Shown: positions 1 to 9,294 of the stretch, in pieces
Layout of the letters: each line of letters begins with the position of its first letter
How positions within the stretch are numbered: the stretch's first letter is position 1
Assembly (NCBI RefSeq): GCF_900156465.1
Contig: NZ_LT707064.1
Coordinates: forward strand, 4,603,001 to 4,667,000
Origin: Pseudomonas sp. 7SR1
Lineage (GTDB): Bacteria; Pseudomonadota; Gammaproteobacteria; Pseudomonadales; Pseudomonadaceae
DNA length: 64,000 bases
Direction: 5' to 3'
The notes under the pieces: generated by a model
What the model saw: only the letters and a program-made list of their open reading frames with translations
What the model was told of the DNA's origin: nothing
Databases searched by the model: none
Made by a program: the position numbers and the translations under genes

Positions 1-199
1 CAATATCAAGCATTGTATCGAGCAGGCGCTCAAACGCAGTGCCGAGCTGGATGCCAAAGAGATCCACGTCAGTGTTGCAGGCGATGTAGTGAGACTCGAC
101 GGCAAGGTTCATCTATGGAGTCAGCGCCGATTGGCAGAGCGGGCTGCCTGGTCCGTGCCTGGGGTCAGAGAGGTGAACGATCATTTATTGTTGGCATGA
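1..199 (+). CDS. BON-domain protein, C-terminal fragment (cut by window start)
   Basis: Open frame from base 2 to a TGA at 197-199, giving about 65 residues with the start outside the window. The residues (IEQALKRSAELDAKEIHV, then GDVVRLDGKVHLWSQRRLAE and a terminal VNDHLLLA) are those of a BON domain, a small alpha/beta module of periplasmic or envelope proteins thought to bind phospholipid or other hydrophobic ligands. It closely matches the last BON domain of the gene at 10768-11415, including the terminal residues, so the window holds two paralogs about 11 kb apart. Only the last domain is visible, so the full domain count and any signal peptide are unknown. Confidence 0.85.
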   Translation, partial: NIKHCIEQALKRSAELDAKEIHVSVAGDVVRLDGKVHLWSQRRLAERAAWSVPGVREVNDHLLLA

Positions 200-417
200 A
201 TCGCTACCCTGATCGATCCTGTCGGCGCCATGCAGTCTCATCGATGAACCGTACCTGAGTGCCCCCACGGGGATTCGCTCGTGCGGGGTGTTGAGCCGCG
301 CAGGAGTACCCGCCTCCACTCACAGTGAGCGCCTCATGCCGACACATACCCGGCGGGTGCGATTGGCGCCGACCACCCGCCAGCAAAGTGATGCAACGTC
401 GCTGCATCACCTTGCAT

Positions 418-825
418 CTACTCCGGCGCCGGCATTCCCATCATGGACGATTGCTGCTCCATCATCTGCATCATCATGCCCATCATGCCTTTGCCTGGAC
501 CGCCTTTCGCGCCAGGCATCCCCATACAGCCCATTGCCCCAGGTTCCTTGTTCATCATGGCCATGCTCTCCTTCATCACTTTCATGCCTTCCTGCATGGC
601 GGCCTGACGTTCAACCGGCGTTTTTGCCGCAACTGCCTTGGCATGTGCCGCCTGCATTTTCTGCATTTGCTCGGCCATGGCCGTGGTCATGTCCGTCGAT
701 GCGGGAGCTATGTTTTCAGTCGACTCAACGGATGCATTGGCTGGGGGGGGCGCGTCTTGGGCAAGAGCAATGACTGCGCTGCCAGACAAGATGACAGCCA
801 GAACGAGTTTCGAATGCTTTTTCAT
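418..825 (-). CDS. Small Met-rich periplasmic protein
   Basis: 135 residues. It starts with a classical signal peptide (MKKHSKLVLAVILSGSAVIA, cleavage probably near residue 22 at ALA-QD), so the mature protein should be periplasmic. The middle (about residues 45-90) is charged, Ala/Met-rich and likely helical. The C-terminal 45 residues are very methionine-rich (GKGMMGMMMQMMEQQSSMMG). Met-rich tails of this kind are known in periplasmic Cu(I)/Ag(I)-handling proteins, so metal binding or methionine-based oxidant scavenging is a reasonable guess, but no family is recognised. The start is supported by GGGAG just upstream. An ANR-like palindrome lies about 250 bp upstream on the same side. Transcribed away from the FNR-type regulator. 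Confidence 0.8.
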   Translation of the reverse strand: MKKHSKLVLAVILSGSAVIALAQDAPPPANASVESTENIAPASTDMTTAMAEQMQKMQAAHAKAVAAKTPVERQAAMQEGMKVMKESMAMMNKEPGAMGCMGMPGAKGGPGKGMMGMMMQMMEQQSSMMGMPAPE

Positions 826-1563
826 GATGAACTCCCGGGATGGTGCAGGGTAAGGAGCATTAACCGAGCCGCTAAAAGCGACGTTGCAGGACAGATCAAT
901 TCAAGCCCTGCCATTGCAGGGGTCAATCGTTGGAACGAACAAAAGCCAGATAGGTATCTGCGCTGCAGAGTCGCACAGATTGTTTGAAGGCAACCGCTGA
1001 AGAGGACTGCGTCCCCTCACTGAATCAATACATCGTCTTGTATTCAGTCTAATGGGTAAGGAAAAGGGGAGATTGACCAATGTCAAACTGGCTGCTGGCT
1101 CGATGTTCGAGTAACAGGCTCGCTCGGATCATCCATGCTCGGATGCCAGGGCCTTGGCATGGTTACCTTGAGATGCTACCGATGCCGCCGGTCGGATAAC
1201 CTGGACATTCGACGGCGACAAACGGCTCCGAACTTATCGAGGATCGCGTTGAGCTGCTCCCTATTCGCCCCCCTTGAGCCGGGTTTCAGTAACACGACTC
1301 TACCCCATAGCCCCTGCGCACGAGGCGGCGAATCCCGTGCCTTTCACTCGTAACTTTTTGAAACGTCAAGACAGTTGTTCGATTCGTGCCGCCATACGAG
1401 CACGCCCGCAAAGTGTCGAGCCAACAAGCGATCCTGATTCCATTGGTGTCGCTGCATCGCTTGCGGCGGAACTCATGCGGATCGCAGGTCTACCGTTAGG
1501 CGCCAAAAAAAAAGCACAACGGGTTAGATCTTCTATGCTGCTTCCAAATAAAGGATTTTTCCC
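826..1563. other. 738-bp intergenic region with one ANR-like palindrome
   Basis: No convincing gene: the open frames on the plus strand lack a ribosome site or recognisable protein, and the long minus frame at its right end is antisense to the regulator gene. It holds an ANR-like perfect palindrome (1073-1086) and a separate inverted repeat AATACA-N6-TGTATT at 1026-1043. The last 60 bases carry an A-run and the ribosome site AAAGGA of the downstream regulator. Confidence 0.6.
1073..1086. promoter_or_regulatory. ANR/FNR-like box (TTGAC-N4-GTCAA)
   Basis: TTGACCAATGTCAA has perfect TTGAC/GTCAA half-sites around a CAAT spacer, close to the ANR consensus TTGAT-N4-ATCAA. It lies between the Met-rich protein gene (minus strand) and the FNR-type regulator gene (plus strand). 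No strong -10 hexamer sits at class II spacing on either side: TGAATA on the minus strand is about 4 bases off. The target is therefore uncertain. Confidence 0.5.
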
Positions 1564-2316
1564 ATGGCCGACGCTGATATTCGACTGCTTCGTACGCATG
1601 CGCTGAAAACCGCCTGTGCCAATTGCAGCGTGCTTGAACTGTGCCTGCCCATTGGCTTGACGGGCGTTGAAGTCGAACGCCTGGATACCTTGATCGCCCA
1701 GCGCGTGAAGGTCAAAAAGGGAGCGGCGCTGTACCGCACCGGTGATCCGCTGCGCTCGTTGTATGCGGTGCGCCTGGGGTTCTTCAAGACCAGTGTGCTC
1801 TCGGTAGACGGTCGCGAACAGGTCACCGGTTTCCAGATGCAGGGGGAAATGCTCGGCCTCGACGCCATCAGCACCGAACATTACGCCTGTAATGCAATCG
1901 CGCTGGAAGACAGTGAGGTGTGCCCTATCCCGTTCGGCACCCTGGAGAAGCTGGCACGGGACCTGCCGTCGTTGCAGCACAACCTGAACAGGCTCCTGAG
2001 CCAGGAAATCGTACGCGACCACAGCATGTTGCTGATGCTCGGCAACATGAATGCCGATGAGCGCCTGGCGGCGTTTTTCCTGAATCTGTCCCAACGACTG
2101 GTCCAACGTGGTTACTCCTCCCGGGAATTCGTGCTGCGAATGAGCCGCGAGGCCATCGGCTCGTACCTGGGGCTGCGCCTGGAAACCATCTGTCGCAGCA
2201 TCGCTCATCTTCGCCAGGAAGAACTGGTGGATATCCAGGGACGCAATGTCACGATCCTGGACTTGCCCGGCCTCAAGCACAAAGTCGCCGGCTGCCATCG
2301 TCACGTCGAGCTGTGA
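1564..2316 (+). CDS. FNR/ANR-family oxygen-sensing transcriptional regulator
   Basis: 250 residues, the usual length of ANR/FNR. Four cysteines are placed as in FNR: Cys18, Cys21 and Cys27 (CANCSVLELC) and Cys109 (HYACN), ligands of an oxygen-labile 4Fe-4S cluster. A cyclic-nucleotide-binding-type fold (about residues 35-140), a dimer helix and a C-terminal winged helix-turn-helix (about 165-225) follow. In the recognition helix the FNR motif E-x-x-S-R reads ETICR, so the base-contacting serine is a cysteine. That sets it apart from canonical Anr and suggests a paralog, as known for the multiple FNR proteins of P. putida. The ribosome site AAAGGA precedes the ATG. ANR-like boxes lie all through the following 14 kb, so it is a candidate local regulator of this island, alone or overlapping with the global Anr. 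Confidence 0.9.
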   Translation: MADADIRLLRTHALKTACANCSVLELCLPIGLTGVEVERLDTLIAQRVKVKKGAALYRTGDPLRSLYAVRLGFFKTSVLSVDGREQVTGFQMQGEMLGLDAISTEHYACNAIALEDSEVCPIPFGTLEKLARDLPSLQHNLNRLLSQEIVRDHSMLLMLGNMNADERLAAFFLNLSQRLVQRGYSSREFVLRMSREAIGSYLGLRLETICRSIAHLRQEELVDIQGRNVTILDLPGLKHKVAGCHRHVEL

Positions 2317-2335
2317 TGCCTGCCTCGCCGCACAT

Positions 2336-2349
2336 CTGATCTACATCAG
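2336..2349 (+). promoter_or_regulatory. ANR/FNR box before the ArcD-like gene
   Basis: CTGATCTACATCAG, a 14-bp palindrome of ANR type. A GACATT hexamer at 2372-2377 is exactly where a -10 element would fall for a class II FNR promoter (box centred at -41.5). The predicted start of transcription is about 2384, 62 bases before the gene's ATG. Confidence 0.65.
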
Positions 2350-2445
2350 TACCGCCCCACGTCGGCGGGTCGACATTAAGACTGGTGTTCGAACCTTTGT
2401 ATCGACGAGGGTTATCGAACCTCACGTCTCATGGAGGCTTCCAAC

Positions 2446-3939
2446 ATGGCAACGCATCTGCAAGGTACAGAACCGATCATCCCGACCGTCAAACCCCACC
2501 CCCTGGCCGGCAGCTTGCGAAAGGTCGAACCCAGACGACTGTCGTTGAGCCTCCTTGTCGCACTGGTAGTCGGCTCGATGATCGGCAGCGGTATTTTCAG
2601 CCTTCCTCAGAACATGGCGGCCAGCGCGGGCGCCGGAGCGATCCTGATAGGCTGGTTGATCACTGGCGTGGGAATGCTGTCGCTGGCACTGGTCTACCAG
2701 ACCCTCTCCAATCGCCAGCCGGAACTCGACAACGGCGTGTTCGCCTACGCCCGGGCGCTGGGTGGGGAGTTCCTGGGTTTCAATTCCGCCTGGGGCTATT
2801 GGATCAGCGCCTGGATCGGGAACGTCAGTTACCTGGTCATCCTGTTCGCCGCGCTCAGTTATTTTTTTCCAGTGTTCGGCGAAGGCAATAACAGAGCCGC
2901 GATTGCCGGTGCATCCGTGGTGCTCTGGGCTTTGCATTGGATGATTCTTCGCGGCATGCGCACCGCCGCCAAAGCCAACGCCCTGACCACGATCGCCAAG
3001 GTCGTGCCGTTGCTGCTGTTCATCGGGTTGGTCATCGCTGGTTTTTCCAGGGACACCTTCATGGTTGATCTCTGGGGCACACCGGCACTGGGCAGTACCC
3101 TGGATCAGGTAAAGAGCACCATGCTGGTCACCGTATGGGTGTTCATCGGCATTGAAGGCGCCAACGTGTTTTCCGCACGGGCCGCAAAACGGGCCGATGT
3201 AGGCCGGGCCACCGTGATCGGCTTCGTTCTCACTTTGTTACTATTGATCGCCGTTTCCCTGCTGTCGCTGGGCATCCTCCGGCAACCGGAACTGGCGGCC
3301 CTGAAGAATCCCTCCATGGCAGGTGTGCTGGAAGCAGTGGCCGGGCCCTGGGGCGCTGTACTGATCAGCATCGGCCTGATCGTGTCTGTAGGGGGAGCCT
3401 TGCTGGCCTGGACGTTGCTGGCGGCCGAATCGGTATTCACCCCGGCCAGGGAAAAGGTCATGCCGCGCCTGCTGGCCTCGGAGAACTCCCACGGTGCGCC
3501 CGCCAACGCGCTATGGATCACCAATGGCTGCATCCAGGTGTTTCTCCTGCTGACCCTGTATTCGAGCGCCAGCTACCTGGCACTGATTTCCCTTGCCACC
3601 TCGATGATCTTGCTGCCCTATCTGTTCAGTGGCCTTTATGCATTGAAAATGACCTGGCAAGGCCAGACCTACGTCGGTCACCGGGGCCTGCAATGGCGGG
3701 ACATGGCCATCGCCCTGGTTGCCACAGCCTATTGCATCTGGCTCCTGTACGCTGCCGGCCCTCGCTACATGTTGCTCAGTGCCCTGCTCTATGCCCCCGG
3801 CTCGCTGATTTACCTGAGCGCCCAACGGGCCAGGACGAACCGGGCTCTGAATGGTTTCGGCTGGGCCCTGCTGCTGGGCATCTGGGGGGCCGCGATTGTC
3901 GCCGGCTGGATGCTCTGGTCCGGCCAGCTCACTTTGTAG
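2446..3939 (+). CDS. ArcD-like basic amino acid antiporter (APC superfamily)
   Basis: 497 residues with about 12-13 membrane segments. The APC-superfamily signature is in the first one (VVGSMIGSGIFSLPQNMAAS), typical of the basic amino acid/polyamine antiporter group containing arginine/ornithine exchanger ArcD. In that role it would exchange extracellular arginine for ornithine to feed the ATP-yielding arginine deiminase route under oxygen limitation; no arcABC genes are present here. An ATG at 2431 is in frame, but GGAGG at 2433-2437 sits 8 bases before the ATG at 2446, so the latter is chosen. The ANR box 97 bp upstream fits anaerobic induction. Exact substrate is inferred; lysine/cadaverine or related exchange is possible. 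Confidence 0.85.
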   Translation: MATHLQGTEPIIPTVKPHPLAGSLRKVEPRRLSLSLLVALVVGSMIGSGIFSLPQNMAASAGAGAILIGWLITGVGMLSLALVYQTLSNRQPELDNGVFAYARALGGEFLGFNSAWGYWISAWIGNVSYLVILFAALSYFFPVFGEGNNRAAIAGASVVLWALHWMILRGMRTAAKANALTTIAKVVPLLLFIGLVIAGFSRDTFMVDLWGTPALGSTLDQVKSTMLVTVWVFIGIEGANVFSARAAKRADVGRATVIGFVLTLLLLIAVSLLSLGILRQPELAALKNPSMAGVLEAVAGPWGAVLISIGLIVSVGGALLAWTLLAAESVFTPAREKVMPRLLASENSHGAPANALWITNGCIQVFLLLTLYSSASYLALISLATSMILLPYLFSGLYALKMTWQGQTYVGHRGLQWRDMAIALVATAYCIWLLYAAGPRYMLLSALLYAPGSLIYLSAQRARTNRALNGFGWALLLGIWGAAIVAGWMLWSGQLTL

Positions 3940-4185
3940 CAGTTGCAAGCGTTCATCGAACTGGCCGTAGACCGGTCCCTGGCGCTCACGCCAGGGACTG
4001 CCCATGTCCAATCCAGTGAAAAAAATGCCGGTCAATACCGAAGTGAGCGCCCAAGTCACGCCGATCGAAGCTGATTGAACGCTTCGCCCCTCGCGCCTCG
4101 GCGGCCATCGATGAAGGCGTATTCATTCTTGTAGCAATGATCCCGCCGGGTTTCCACTGTCCAGGGTGACATGTACCGGGCCCGG

Positions 4186-4208
4186 CGCCCCACAAACTGT
4201 CTGGGGCG
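4186..4208 (-). terminator. GC-rich hairpin next to the phosphoketolase stop codon
   Basis: CGCCCCA (4186-4192) pairs with TGGGGCG (4202-4208) across a 9-base loop, immediately after the minus-strand phosphoketolase stop. It has no following T-run, so it is not a textbook rho-independent terminator. It may block convergent transcription or stabilise the 3' end. Confidence 0.35.
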
Positions 4209-6581
4209 TCATGCCGGTGTCGGCGTCCACTGCCAGTTCAGTATCTCTGGCATATCCTGTCCATGCTCGATGACGTACAGCTGATGCCTTTGCATGGTGG
4301 CCCAGTAGCGAGCCCGGGCGCCTTCTACCAGAGGCTGCAGACGAGGTACGCGCTGGATGACATCGAGGGCCAGTTGGTAGCGGTCCAGATGGTTGATGAC
4401 TGCCATGTCGAAGGGCGTAGTAGTGGCGCCCTCTTCCATGAAACCGCGAACATGGAAATTGTCGTGGTTATGACGTTTATAAACCAGTCGATGGATCAGC
4501 GCCGGATAACCGTGAAACGCGAAAATCACGGGTTTATCTACCGAGAACAACTCATCGAATTCGGCATCCGGCAAGCCGTGGGCGTGCTCTTGAGGCGGTT
4601 GCAGAGCCATCAGGTCCACCACATTCACGACTCTCACACGCAGGTCGGGGGCGTATTCACGCAGCAGCGTGACAGCGGCGAGAGTCTCCAAGGTCGGTAC
4701 ATCACCAGCGCAGGCCATCACCACGTCAGGATCACCATCGTCCTTGCAGGCGAAGTCCCACCGGCCAACACCCGCCATGCAATGGCGAATGGCCGAATCC
4801 ATGTCCAGCCACTGCCACTCCGGTTGTTTTCCGGCCACGATCACGTTGATATAACCGCGACTCCTGAGGCAGTGATCGGCGACCGACAGCAGGCAATTGC
4901 CGTCCGCCGGCAAATAAATGCGCACGATATCGGCGCTCTTGTTCGCCACATGATCGATGAAACCAGGATCCTGATGGGAGAATCCGTTGTGGTCCTGTCT
5001 CCAGACGTGAGAGGTGAGCAGGTAATTGAGCGAGGCGATTGGCGCTCTCCAGGGAACCTGGGCGGCGGTCTTGAGCCATTTGGCGTGCTGATTGAACATT
5101 GAATCGACAATATGAATGAACGCCTCATAACAGGAAAACAGACCATGTCGACCGGTCAGCAGGTATCCCTCCAGCCAGCCTTCACAGACCTGCTCACTGA
5201 GAATCTCCATTACCCGTCCGTCGCAGTCCAGGTTCGTATCCCCCGCTTCCAGCGAAGCCATCCATGTCTTTGCGCTGGCCTGATATACCGCATCGAGACG
5301 ATTGGAAGCGGTTTCATCGGGGCCGAACAAGCGAAAATTGGCAGCCTTGAGATTGCGCTTCATCACATCCCGCAGGTAGCCCCCCAACAAACGGGTGGCT
5401 TCTGCCTGCACGCCGCCGGGCGTCGGCACAGGTAACGCGTAGTCTGTAAAGCGAGGCAGGTCCAGTGCCTCAAGAAGCAAGCCGCCGTTGGCATGGGGGT
5501 TGGCCCCCAATCGGCGGTGCCCCGTCGGCGCCATTGCGGCAATGTCCGGCATCAGGGTCCCGTCATCATCAAACAGTTCGTCTGGCCGATAACTGCCGAG
5601 CCATTGTTCCAATTGCAGCAAGTGCAGGGGTTGTTCGAAATGGCACAGCGGTACCTGATGAGCGCGCCAAGTGCCCTCGACTGGCTGCCCATCGACGAGT
5701 TTCGGCCCGGTCCAGCCTTTCGGCGTGCGTAATACCAGCATCGGCCAGAGGGCACGCTCCTGGGCGTCCTCATGCGATCCGGTCCGCGCCCGGCGCTGGA
5801 TCTCCCGGATCTTGAGCAACAGCTCTTCCAGGGTCCTGGCCAGTTGTTGATGGACGGTTGACGCATCGTCCCCTTCTACAAAGTAGGGTTCGTAACCGTA
5901 GCCATACATCAAGGCCGACAGCTCATCCTCGCTGATACGTGAAAGCAGCGTGGGATTTGCGATCTTGAAGCCGTTGAGATGGAGAATAGGCAGTACTGCG
6001 CCGTCGCGCCTGGGGTTGAGGAATTTGTTGGAGTGCCAGCTTGCCGCAAGCGTACCGGTCTCGGCCTCACCGTCACCGATGACACACGCCACGATCAGGT
6101 CCGGATTGTCGAACGCAGCGCCATAGGCGTGCGCAAGCGAATAGCCCAGTTCTCCTCCCTCGTGGATGGAACCGGGTATCTGCGCCGAGACATGACTTGA
6201 CAGCCCATAGGGCCAGGAGAATTGTCGGAACAGACGCAGTATCCCGTTCTCGTTCTGCTCTACCGAGGGATAGCACTGGGTGAAACTGCCCTCCAGGTAA
6301 CTCTGAGCGACGATGGCCGGGCCGCCGTGGCCGGGCCCGGTTATCAAGATCATGTCCAGGTCATGGGCAGTGATCAGGAGGTTGAGGTGAACATAGATCA
6401 GGTTCAGCCCGGGCGTCGTCCCCCAATGTCCCAGTAGCCGCGGCTTGATATGGTTCGGTTGCAGGGGCTTGCGCAGCAAAGGGTTGTCCTTGAGGTAGAT
6501 CTGCCCCACGGCCAGGTAGTTGGACGCCCGCCAATAGGCGTCAAGTCTCTTCAGTTGATCGTTGCTGAGGAAATCGTTCAT
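4209..6581 (-). CDS. Xylulose-5-phosphate/fructose-6-phosphate phosphoketolase
   Basis: 790 residues, the normal length for phosphoketolase. This thiamine diphosphate enzyme cleaves xylulose 5-phosphate (or fructose 6-phosphate) with phosphate to acetyl phosphate and glyceraldehyde 3-phosphate (or erythrose 4-phosphate). Visible family features are the N-terminal region with [17 protein letters not shown], the GPGHGGPA loop, ThDP motif GDGEAETG with following N, and the C-terminal domain with [13 protein letters not shown]. It starts at the ATG at 6581, which has AAGGGA five bases upstream; an in-frame TTG further up has none. Acetyl phosphate could yield ATP via acetate kinase, which suits the low-oxygen neighbourhood. 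It is divergent from the alcohol dehydrogenase, and the shared ANR box lies between; CACAAT at 6698-6703 could be its -10. Confidence 0.95.
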   Translation of the reverse strand: MNDFLSNDQLKRLDAYWRASNYLAVGQIYLKDNPLLRKPLQPNHIKPRLLGHWGTTPGLNLIYVHLNLLITAHDLDMILITGPGHGGPAIVAQSYLEGSFTQCYPSVEQNENGILRLFRQFSWPYGLSSHVSAQIPGSIHEGGELGYSLAHAYGAAFDNPDLIVACVIGDGEAETGTLAASWHSNKFLNPRRDGAVLPILHLNGFKIANPTLLSRISEDELSALMYGYGYEPYFVEGDDASTVHQQLARTLEELLLKIREIQRRARTGSHEDAQERALWPMLVLRTPKGWTGPKLVDGQPVEGTWRAHQVPLCHFEQPLHLLQLEQWLGSYRPDELFDDDGTLMPDIAAMAPTGHRRLGANPHANGGLLLEALDLPRFTDYALPVPTPGGVQAEATRLLGGYLRDVMKRNLKAANFRLFGPDETASNRLDAVYQASAKTWMASLEAGDTNLDCDGRVMEILSEQVCEGWLEGYLLTGRHGLFSCYEAFIHIVDSMFNQHAKWLKTAAQVPWRAPIASLNYLLTSHVWRQDHNGFSHQDPGFIDHVANKSADIVRIYLPADGNCLLSVADHCLRSRGYINVIVAGKQPEWQWLDMDSAIRHCMAGVGRWDFACKDDGDPDVVMACAGDVPTLETLAAVTLLREYAPDLRVRVVNVVDLMALQPPQEHAHGLPDAEFDELFSVDKPVIFAFHGYPALIHRLVYKRHNHDNFHVRGFMEEGATTTPFDMAVINHLDRYQLALDVIQRVPRLQPLVEGARARYWATMQRHQLYVIEHGQDMPEILNWQWTPTPA

Positions 6582-6724
6582 CAATATCCCTTTCAACTAA
6601 CGGCAATCGCTGCCAATGCCCCAAGGCATCGCTTCCATGGCAAGGCCCTGTAAGGGCTGCCCCCTGACTGATCGCACCGAACGACCCGCCACGCCTGATT
6701 GTGGATCGTGGTGCTGCCCCCGAC

Positions 6725-6738
6725 TTGATCTACATCAG
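6725..6738. promoter_or_regulatory. ANR/FNR box shared by phosphoketolase and alcohol dehydrogenase
   Basis: TTGATCTACATCAG, one base from the ANR consensus. On the plus strand CACTGT (6761-6766) lies exactly at class II spacing, predicting transcription from about 6773. On the minus strand CACAAT (6698-6703) lies within one base of the same spacing toward phosphoketolase. It could serve both divergent genes. Confidence 0.75.
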
Positions 6739-6832
6739 AACCGGGGTCGCAACGCTGCGACACTGTTCAGTCTCGTTGTCCAGTCGCTGCTCGCCGGCCC
6801 GGCGAGCGCATTGCTCACCCAGGAGAACGCTC

Positions 6833-7816
6833 ATGCGTGCCATGGTCCTGCATACCCCGGGGCAGCCGTTGCAATTGGAGGATCGCCCTCTGCCGACGCC
6901 TGGTGCCCGGCAGATGCTGATCAAGGTCCAGGCTTGCGGTGTCTGCCGCACCGACCTGCATCTGCTTGATGGTGAGTTGCCACAAGCTCGTTTTCCTCGG
7001 GTTCCCGGCCACGAAATTGTCGGTGACGTCGTTGCTGTCGGTGATCAGGTGGCGCCGGACTGGGTCGGGCGACGAGTGGGCGTGCCCTGGCTGGGATGGA
7101 CGTGTGGCGTGTGCCAATACTGCCGTTCGGGACGGGAGAATCTGTGCGACAAGGCGCTGTTCACCGGTTGCCAGCTGGACGGTGGTTACGCCGATTACAC
7201 GATTGCCGATGCGCGCTTTTGTTTTCCCATCCCGCTGACGATGGACGCCACCGAAGCAGCCCCTTTGCTATGTGCAGGGCTGATCGGTTTCCGAGCGTTG
7301 CAGATGACGCAGAACGCCCCTCATCTCGGTCTTTATGGCTTCGGCGCGGCAGCGCATCTGGCGATTCAGGTTGCCGTGGGCCGCGGCCAGAAAGTCTACG
7401 CGTTCACCCGCCCGGGTGACGATGAGGGCCAGGCTTATGCCCGCTCACTCGGCGCGACCTGGGCCGGTGCATCGGATCAGCCTCCTTCGCACCTGCTGGA
7501 CGCCAGCTTGATTTTTGCCCCGGTCGGCGCACTGGTACCGCAAGCCCTGCAGGTAACCGCCAAAGGGGGCTGCGTCGTGTGCGCAGGCATCCACATGAGC
7601 GATATTCCCAGCTTCCCGTATCGCCTGTTGTGGCAGGAACGCACTGTACGGTCAGTCGCCAACCTGACCCGCGCGGATGGCGTGGCGTTTTTCGAGCAGA
7701 TCCGTCACACGCCTGTCCATTGCAACGTGACGTGTTTCCCGCTGATCGAAGCCAACGAGGCCTTGGAGCGTTTGAGAGGCGGTCAAGTCAAAGGGGCCAT
7801 TGTGCTGACCCCTTGA
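6833..7816 (+). CDS. Zinc-dependent alcohol dehydrogenase family protein
   Basis: 327 residues of the medium-chain zinc dehydrogenase family. The catalytic zinc region is CGVCRTDLHLL with GHEIVGDVVAVG. The structural zinc loop is present as four cysteines in CGVCQYCRSGRENLC. The NAD(P)-binding half has the short glycine motif GLYGFGAAAH. Its length and motifs fit the AdhA/AdhP-like group that interconverts short alcohols and aldehydes. AGGAGA precedes the ATG at 6833, although the open frame extends upstream. With phosphoketolase opposite and an ANR box between, a fermentative redox role (NADH disposal through ethanol) is inferred. The enzyme's real substrate cannot be told from sequence. Confidence 0.9.
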   Translation: MRAMVLHTPGQPLQLEDRPLPTPGARQMLIKVQACGVCRTDLHLLDGELPQARFPRVPGHEIVGDVVAVGDQVAPDWVGRRVGVPWLGWTCGVCQYCRSGRENLCDKALFTGCQLDGGYADYTIADARFCFPIPLTMDATEAAPLLCAGLIGFRALQMTQNAPHLGLYGFGAAAHLAIQVAVGRGQKVYAFTRPGDDEGQAYARSLGATWAGASDQPPSHLLDASLIFAPVGALVPQALQVTAKGGCVVCAGIHMSDIPSFPYRLLWQERTVRSVANLTRADGVAFFEQIRHTPVHCNVTCFPLIEANEALERLRGGQVKGAIVLTP

Positions 7817-7952
7817 CGAGCGGAGATCGCGGGGCGCGCGCAAGGTCGATTTTGCGCGCAGCCCATCGACGCCAAAAAAGTCATGAGACGACACTCAGCC
7901 GCCCCCCAGAATCATCTGATTCCCCCCAGCCCTTGAGAACCGGTTGGCTACG

Positions 7953-8876
7953 TCACACATCCGGCTTGACCGCCCAGATGCTGCAGGGTGCTCGCTGCAA
8001 CAGCTGCTCGGCAGTGGTGCCCAGGCGTCTGTCCAGGCCACGATGCCCCGCAGTGCCCATGACGATGACATCGATCTGCTGGTCGGCAGCGAACGTGCAG
8101 ATGCCGTTCACCGGCGAGCCTTCGATGAAGTGACGCTGCTGCGGCCCCACCCCGTGGCGCTCGGCCAAGGCTTCGAATGCCTCATGTTGTGCCTGGCCCA
8201 ACGCTTCGTAAGGCCCGGAGGCCAGGGGCAACGCACCGATACTCATATCCGAGGCATATATGATCGTCCAGTCGAAGGCATGCAAAAGCGCGACCTGGGC
8301 ATTGCATTGCTCGGCCAGCTTGACTGCGGTGTCGACGATCCGGTCGTTGAACACCAGGTCTTGTTCCTCACTGCGCAGCACGTCGACAATCGCCAGGATT
8401 CGCCGTGGCCGAGGGTGGCGCGGGTCGGTGACCAGATGCACCGGCACCGGGCAGTCGCGCAGCAGGCGCCAGTCCAGTGGGGTGAAGAAAATCCGTTTCA
8501 GCGCCGGTTCCGGCTGCGCATCCTTGATGATCAGGGCCAGTGGCATCTCTTTGACGTATTGCTGCAGCGCCTGATAGGCGTCGCCGCTCCAGACCACTTC
8601 GCTTGTCACCTCGATGCCATGTCGACGTGCCAGTTCCGCCTGCTGCCACAACCATTGTCGATGGGTTTCCAGATAACCGCTGCGCGCCCTCTTGATCTGG
8701 TCCGGCGCAAAAAGGCCGGCCACCGAGAGCACCTCCAGGTAATCAATGGCCACGATGTGCAGAGGCAGGTCCAGCGCCAGGGCCAGCTCGGTGGCACGAT
8801 CGAATGCAGGCGTACGGGTCAGGGAGTCAGGGGCCAATAAGAGCAAACGTTGATTCGCGGACATGGAACACCTCAT
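7953..8876 (-). CDS. Tandem-domain universal stress protein
   Basis: 307 residues made of two UspA-like domains, about 1-145 and 150-305. The N-terminal domain begins RLLLLAPDSLTRTPAFDRAT. The C-terminal one ends with VIVMGTAGHRGLDRRLGTTA, close to the G-x2-G-x9-G-S/T nucleotide-binding motif but with one residue fewer in the spacer. Tandem Usp proteins of the UspE type are induced under anaerobic energy stress in Pseudomonas, some under Anr control. Here an ANR-like box at 8943-8956 precedes the gene with a CATGCT hexamer at class II spacing. Single-gene unit, convergent with the alcohol dehydrogenase. Confidence 0.92.
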   Translation of the reverse strand: MRCSMSANQRLLLLAPDSLTRTPAFDRATELALALDLPLHIVAIDYLEVLSVAGLFAPDQIKRARSGYLETHRQWLWQQAELARRHGIEVTSEVVWSGDAYQALQQYVKEMPLALIIKDAQPEPALKRIFFTPLDWRLLRDCPVPVHLVTDPRHPRPRRILAIVDVLRSEEQDLVFNDRIVDTAVKLAEQCNAQVALLHAFDWTIIYASDMSIGALPLASGPYEALGQAQHEAFEALAERHGVGPQQRHFIEGSPVNGICTFAADQQIDVIVMGTAGHRGLDRRLGTTAEQLLQRAPCSIWAVKPDV

Positions 8877-8942
8877 CGCGTGGCGCCTCCCACTGAATGG
8901 GGATGCGAGACATCAGCATGAGCGCGTGAACGACGCAGGGAC

Positions 8943-8956
8943 TTGACCTATGTCAG
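8943..8956 (-). promoter_or_regulatory. ANR/FNR-like box before the universal stress protein gene
   Basis: TTGACCTATGTCAG, read on the minus strand as CTGAC-N4-GTCAA. CATGCT on the minus strand (8920-8915) is at exactly class II spacing, predicting a transcript start near 8908, about 32 bases before the gene. Confidence 0.6.
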
Positions 8957-9066
8957 ACAGCCATCATCGATGTCGAATCATGCATTTTTTCCACCGCCAA
9001 TGCGCAACCGTCCCTTATCGATGCACGCTGAAGAGCGTCAACAATCGACTCCCCGCAGCACCAGAA

Positions 9067-9294
9067 TCATTGTGAGGCTGGCGCAGGGACCCAGAGAGAC
9101 GCTGGAGCACCACATACCGTGTCGGGTCGCTGGCGAGTGTCCCCCGTTGGCCAGGCATGAGGCGCTTCGATTCGAGCCTGCAAGGTCTTCATGAAGGCGT
9201 GGGCTTCATCGATTTTTCTGAAACCTACCCACCATATACCCAGGTGTACGATCCAGCGCTCGCCAGTCTGCTGCTCTTCAATCCAGATAATCAT
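9067..9294 (-). CDS. Small hypothetical protein (75 aa)
   Basis: 75 residues starting at the ATG at 9294, which has GAGGG five to six bases upstream. A GTG four codons earlier is less likely. The N-terminal half is ordered and aromatic-rich (MIIWIEEQQTGERWIVHLGI, then WWVGFRKIDEAHAFMKTLQ), resembling a small beta-sheet-plus-helix fold; the tail is Pro/Ala-rich. No family is recognised. It lies upstream of the universal stress protein on the same strand and may be under the palindrome at 9511-9524. A true gene is inferred from the start site and composition. Confidence 0.55.
   Translation of the reverse strand: MIIWIEEQQTGERWIVHLGIWWVGFRKIDEAHAFMKTLQARIEAPHAWPTGDTRQRPDTVCGAPASLWVPAPASQ

Noticed and set aside
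1135..1606. Overlapping small plus-strand frames before the FNR-type regulator
   Set aside because: No ribosome sites, Arg/Ser/Pro-rich products with no family, and the end of one overlaps the regulator gene start.
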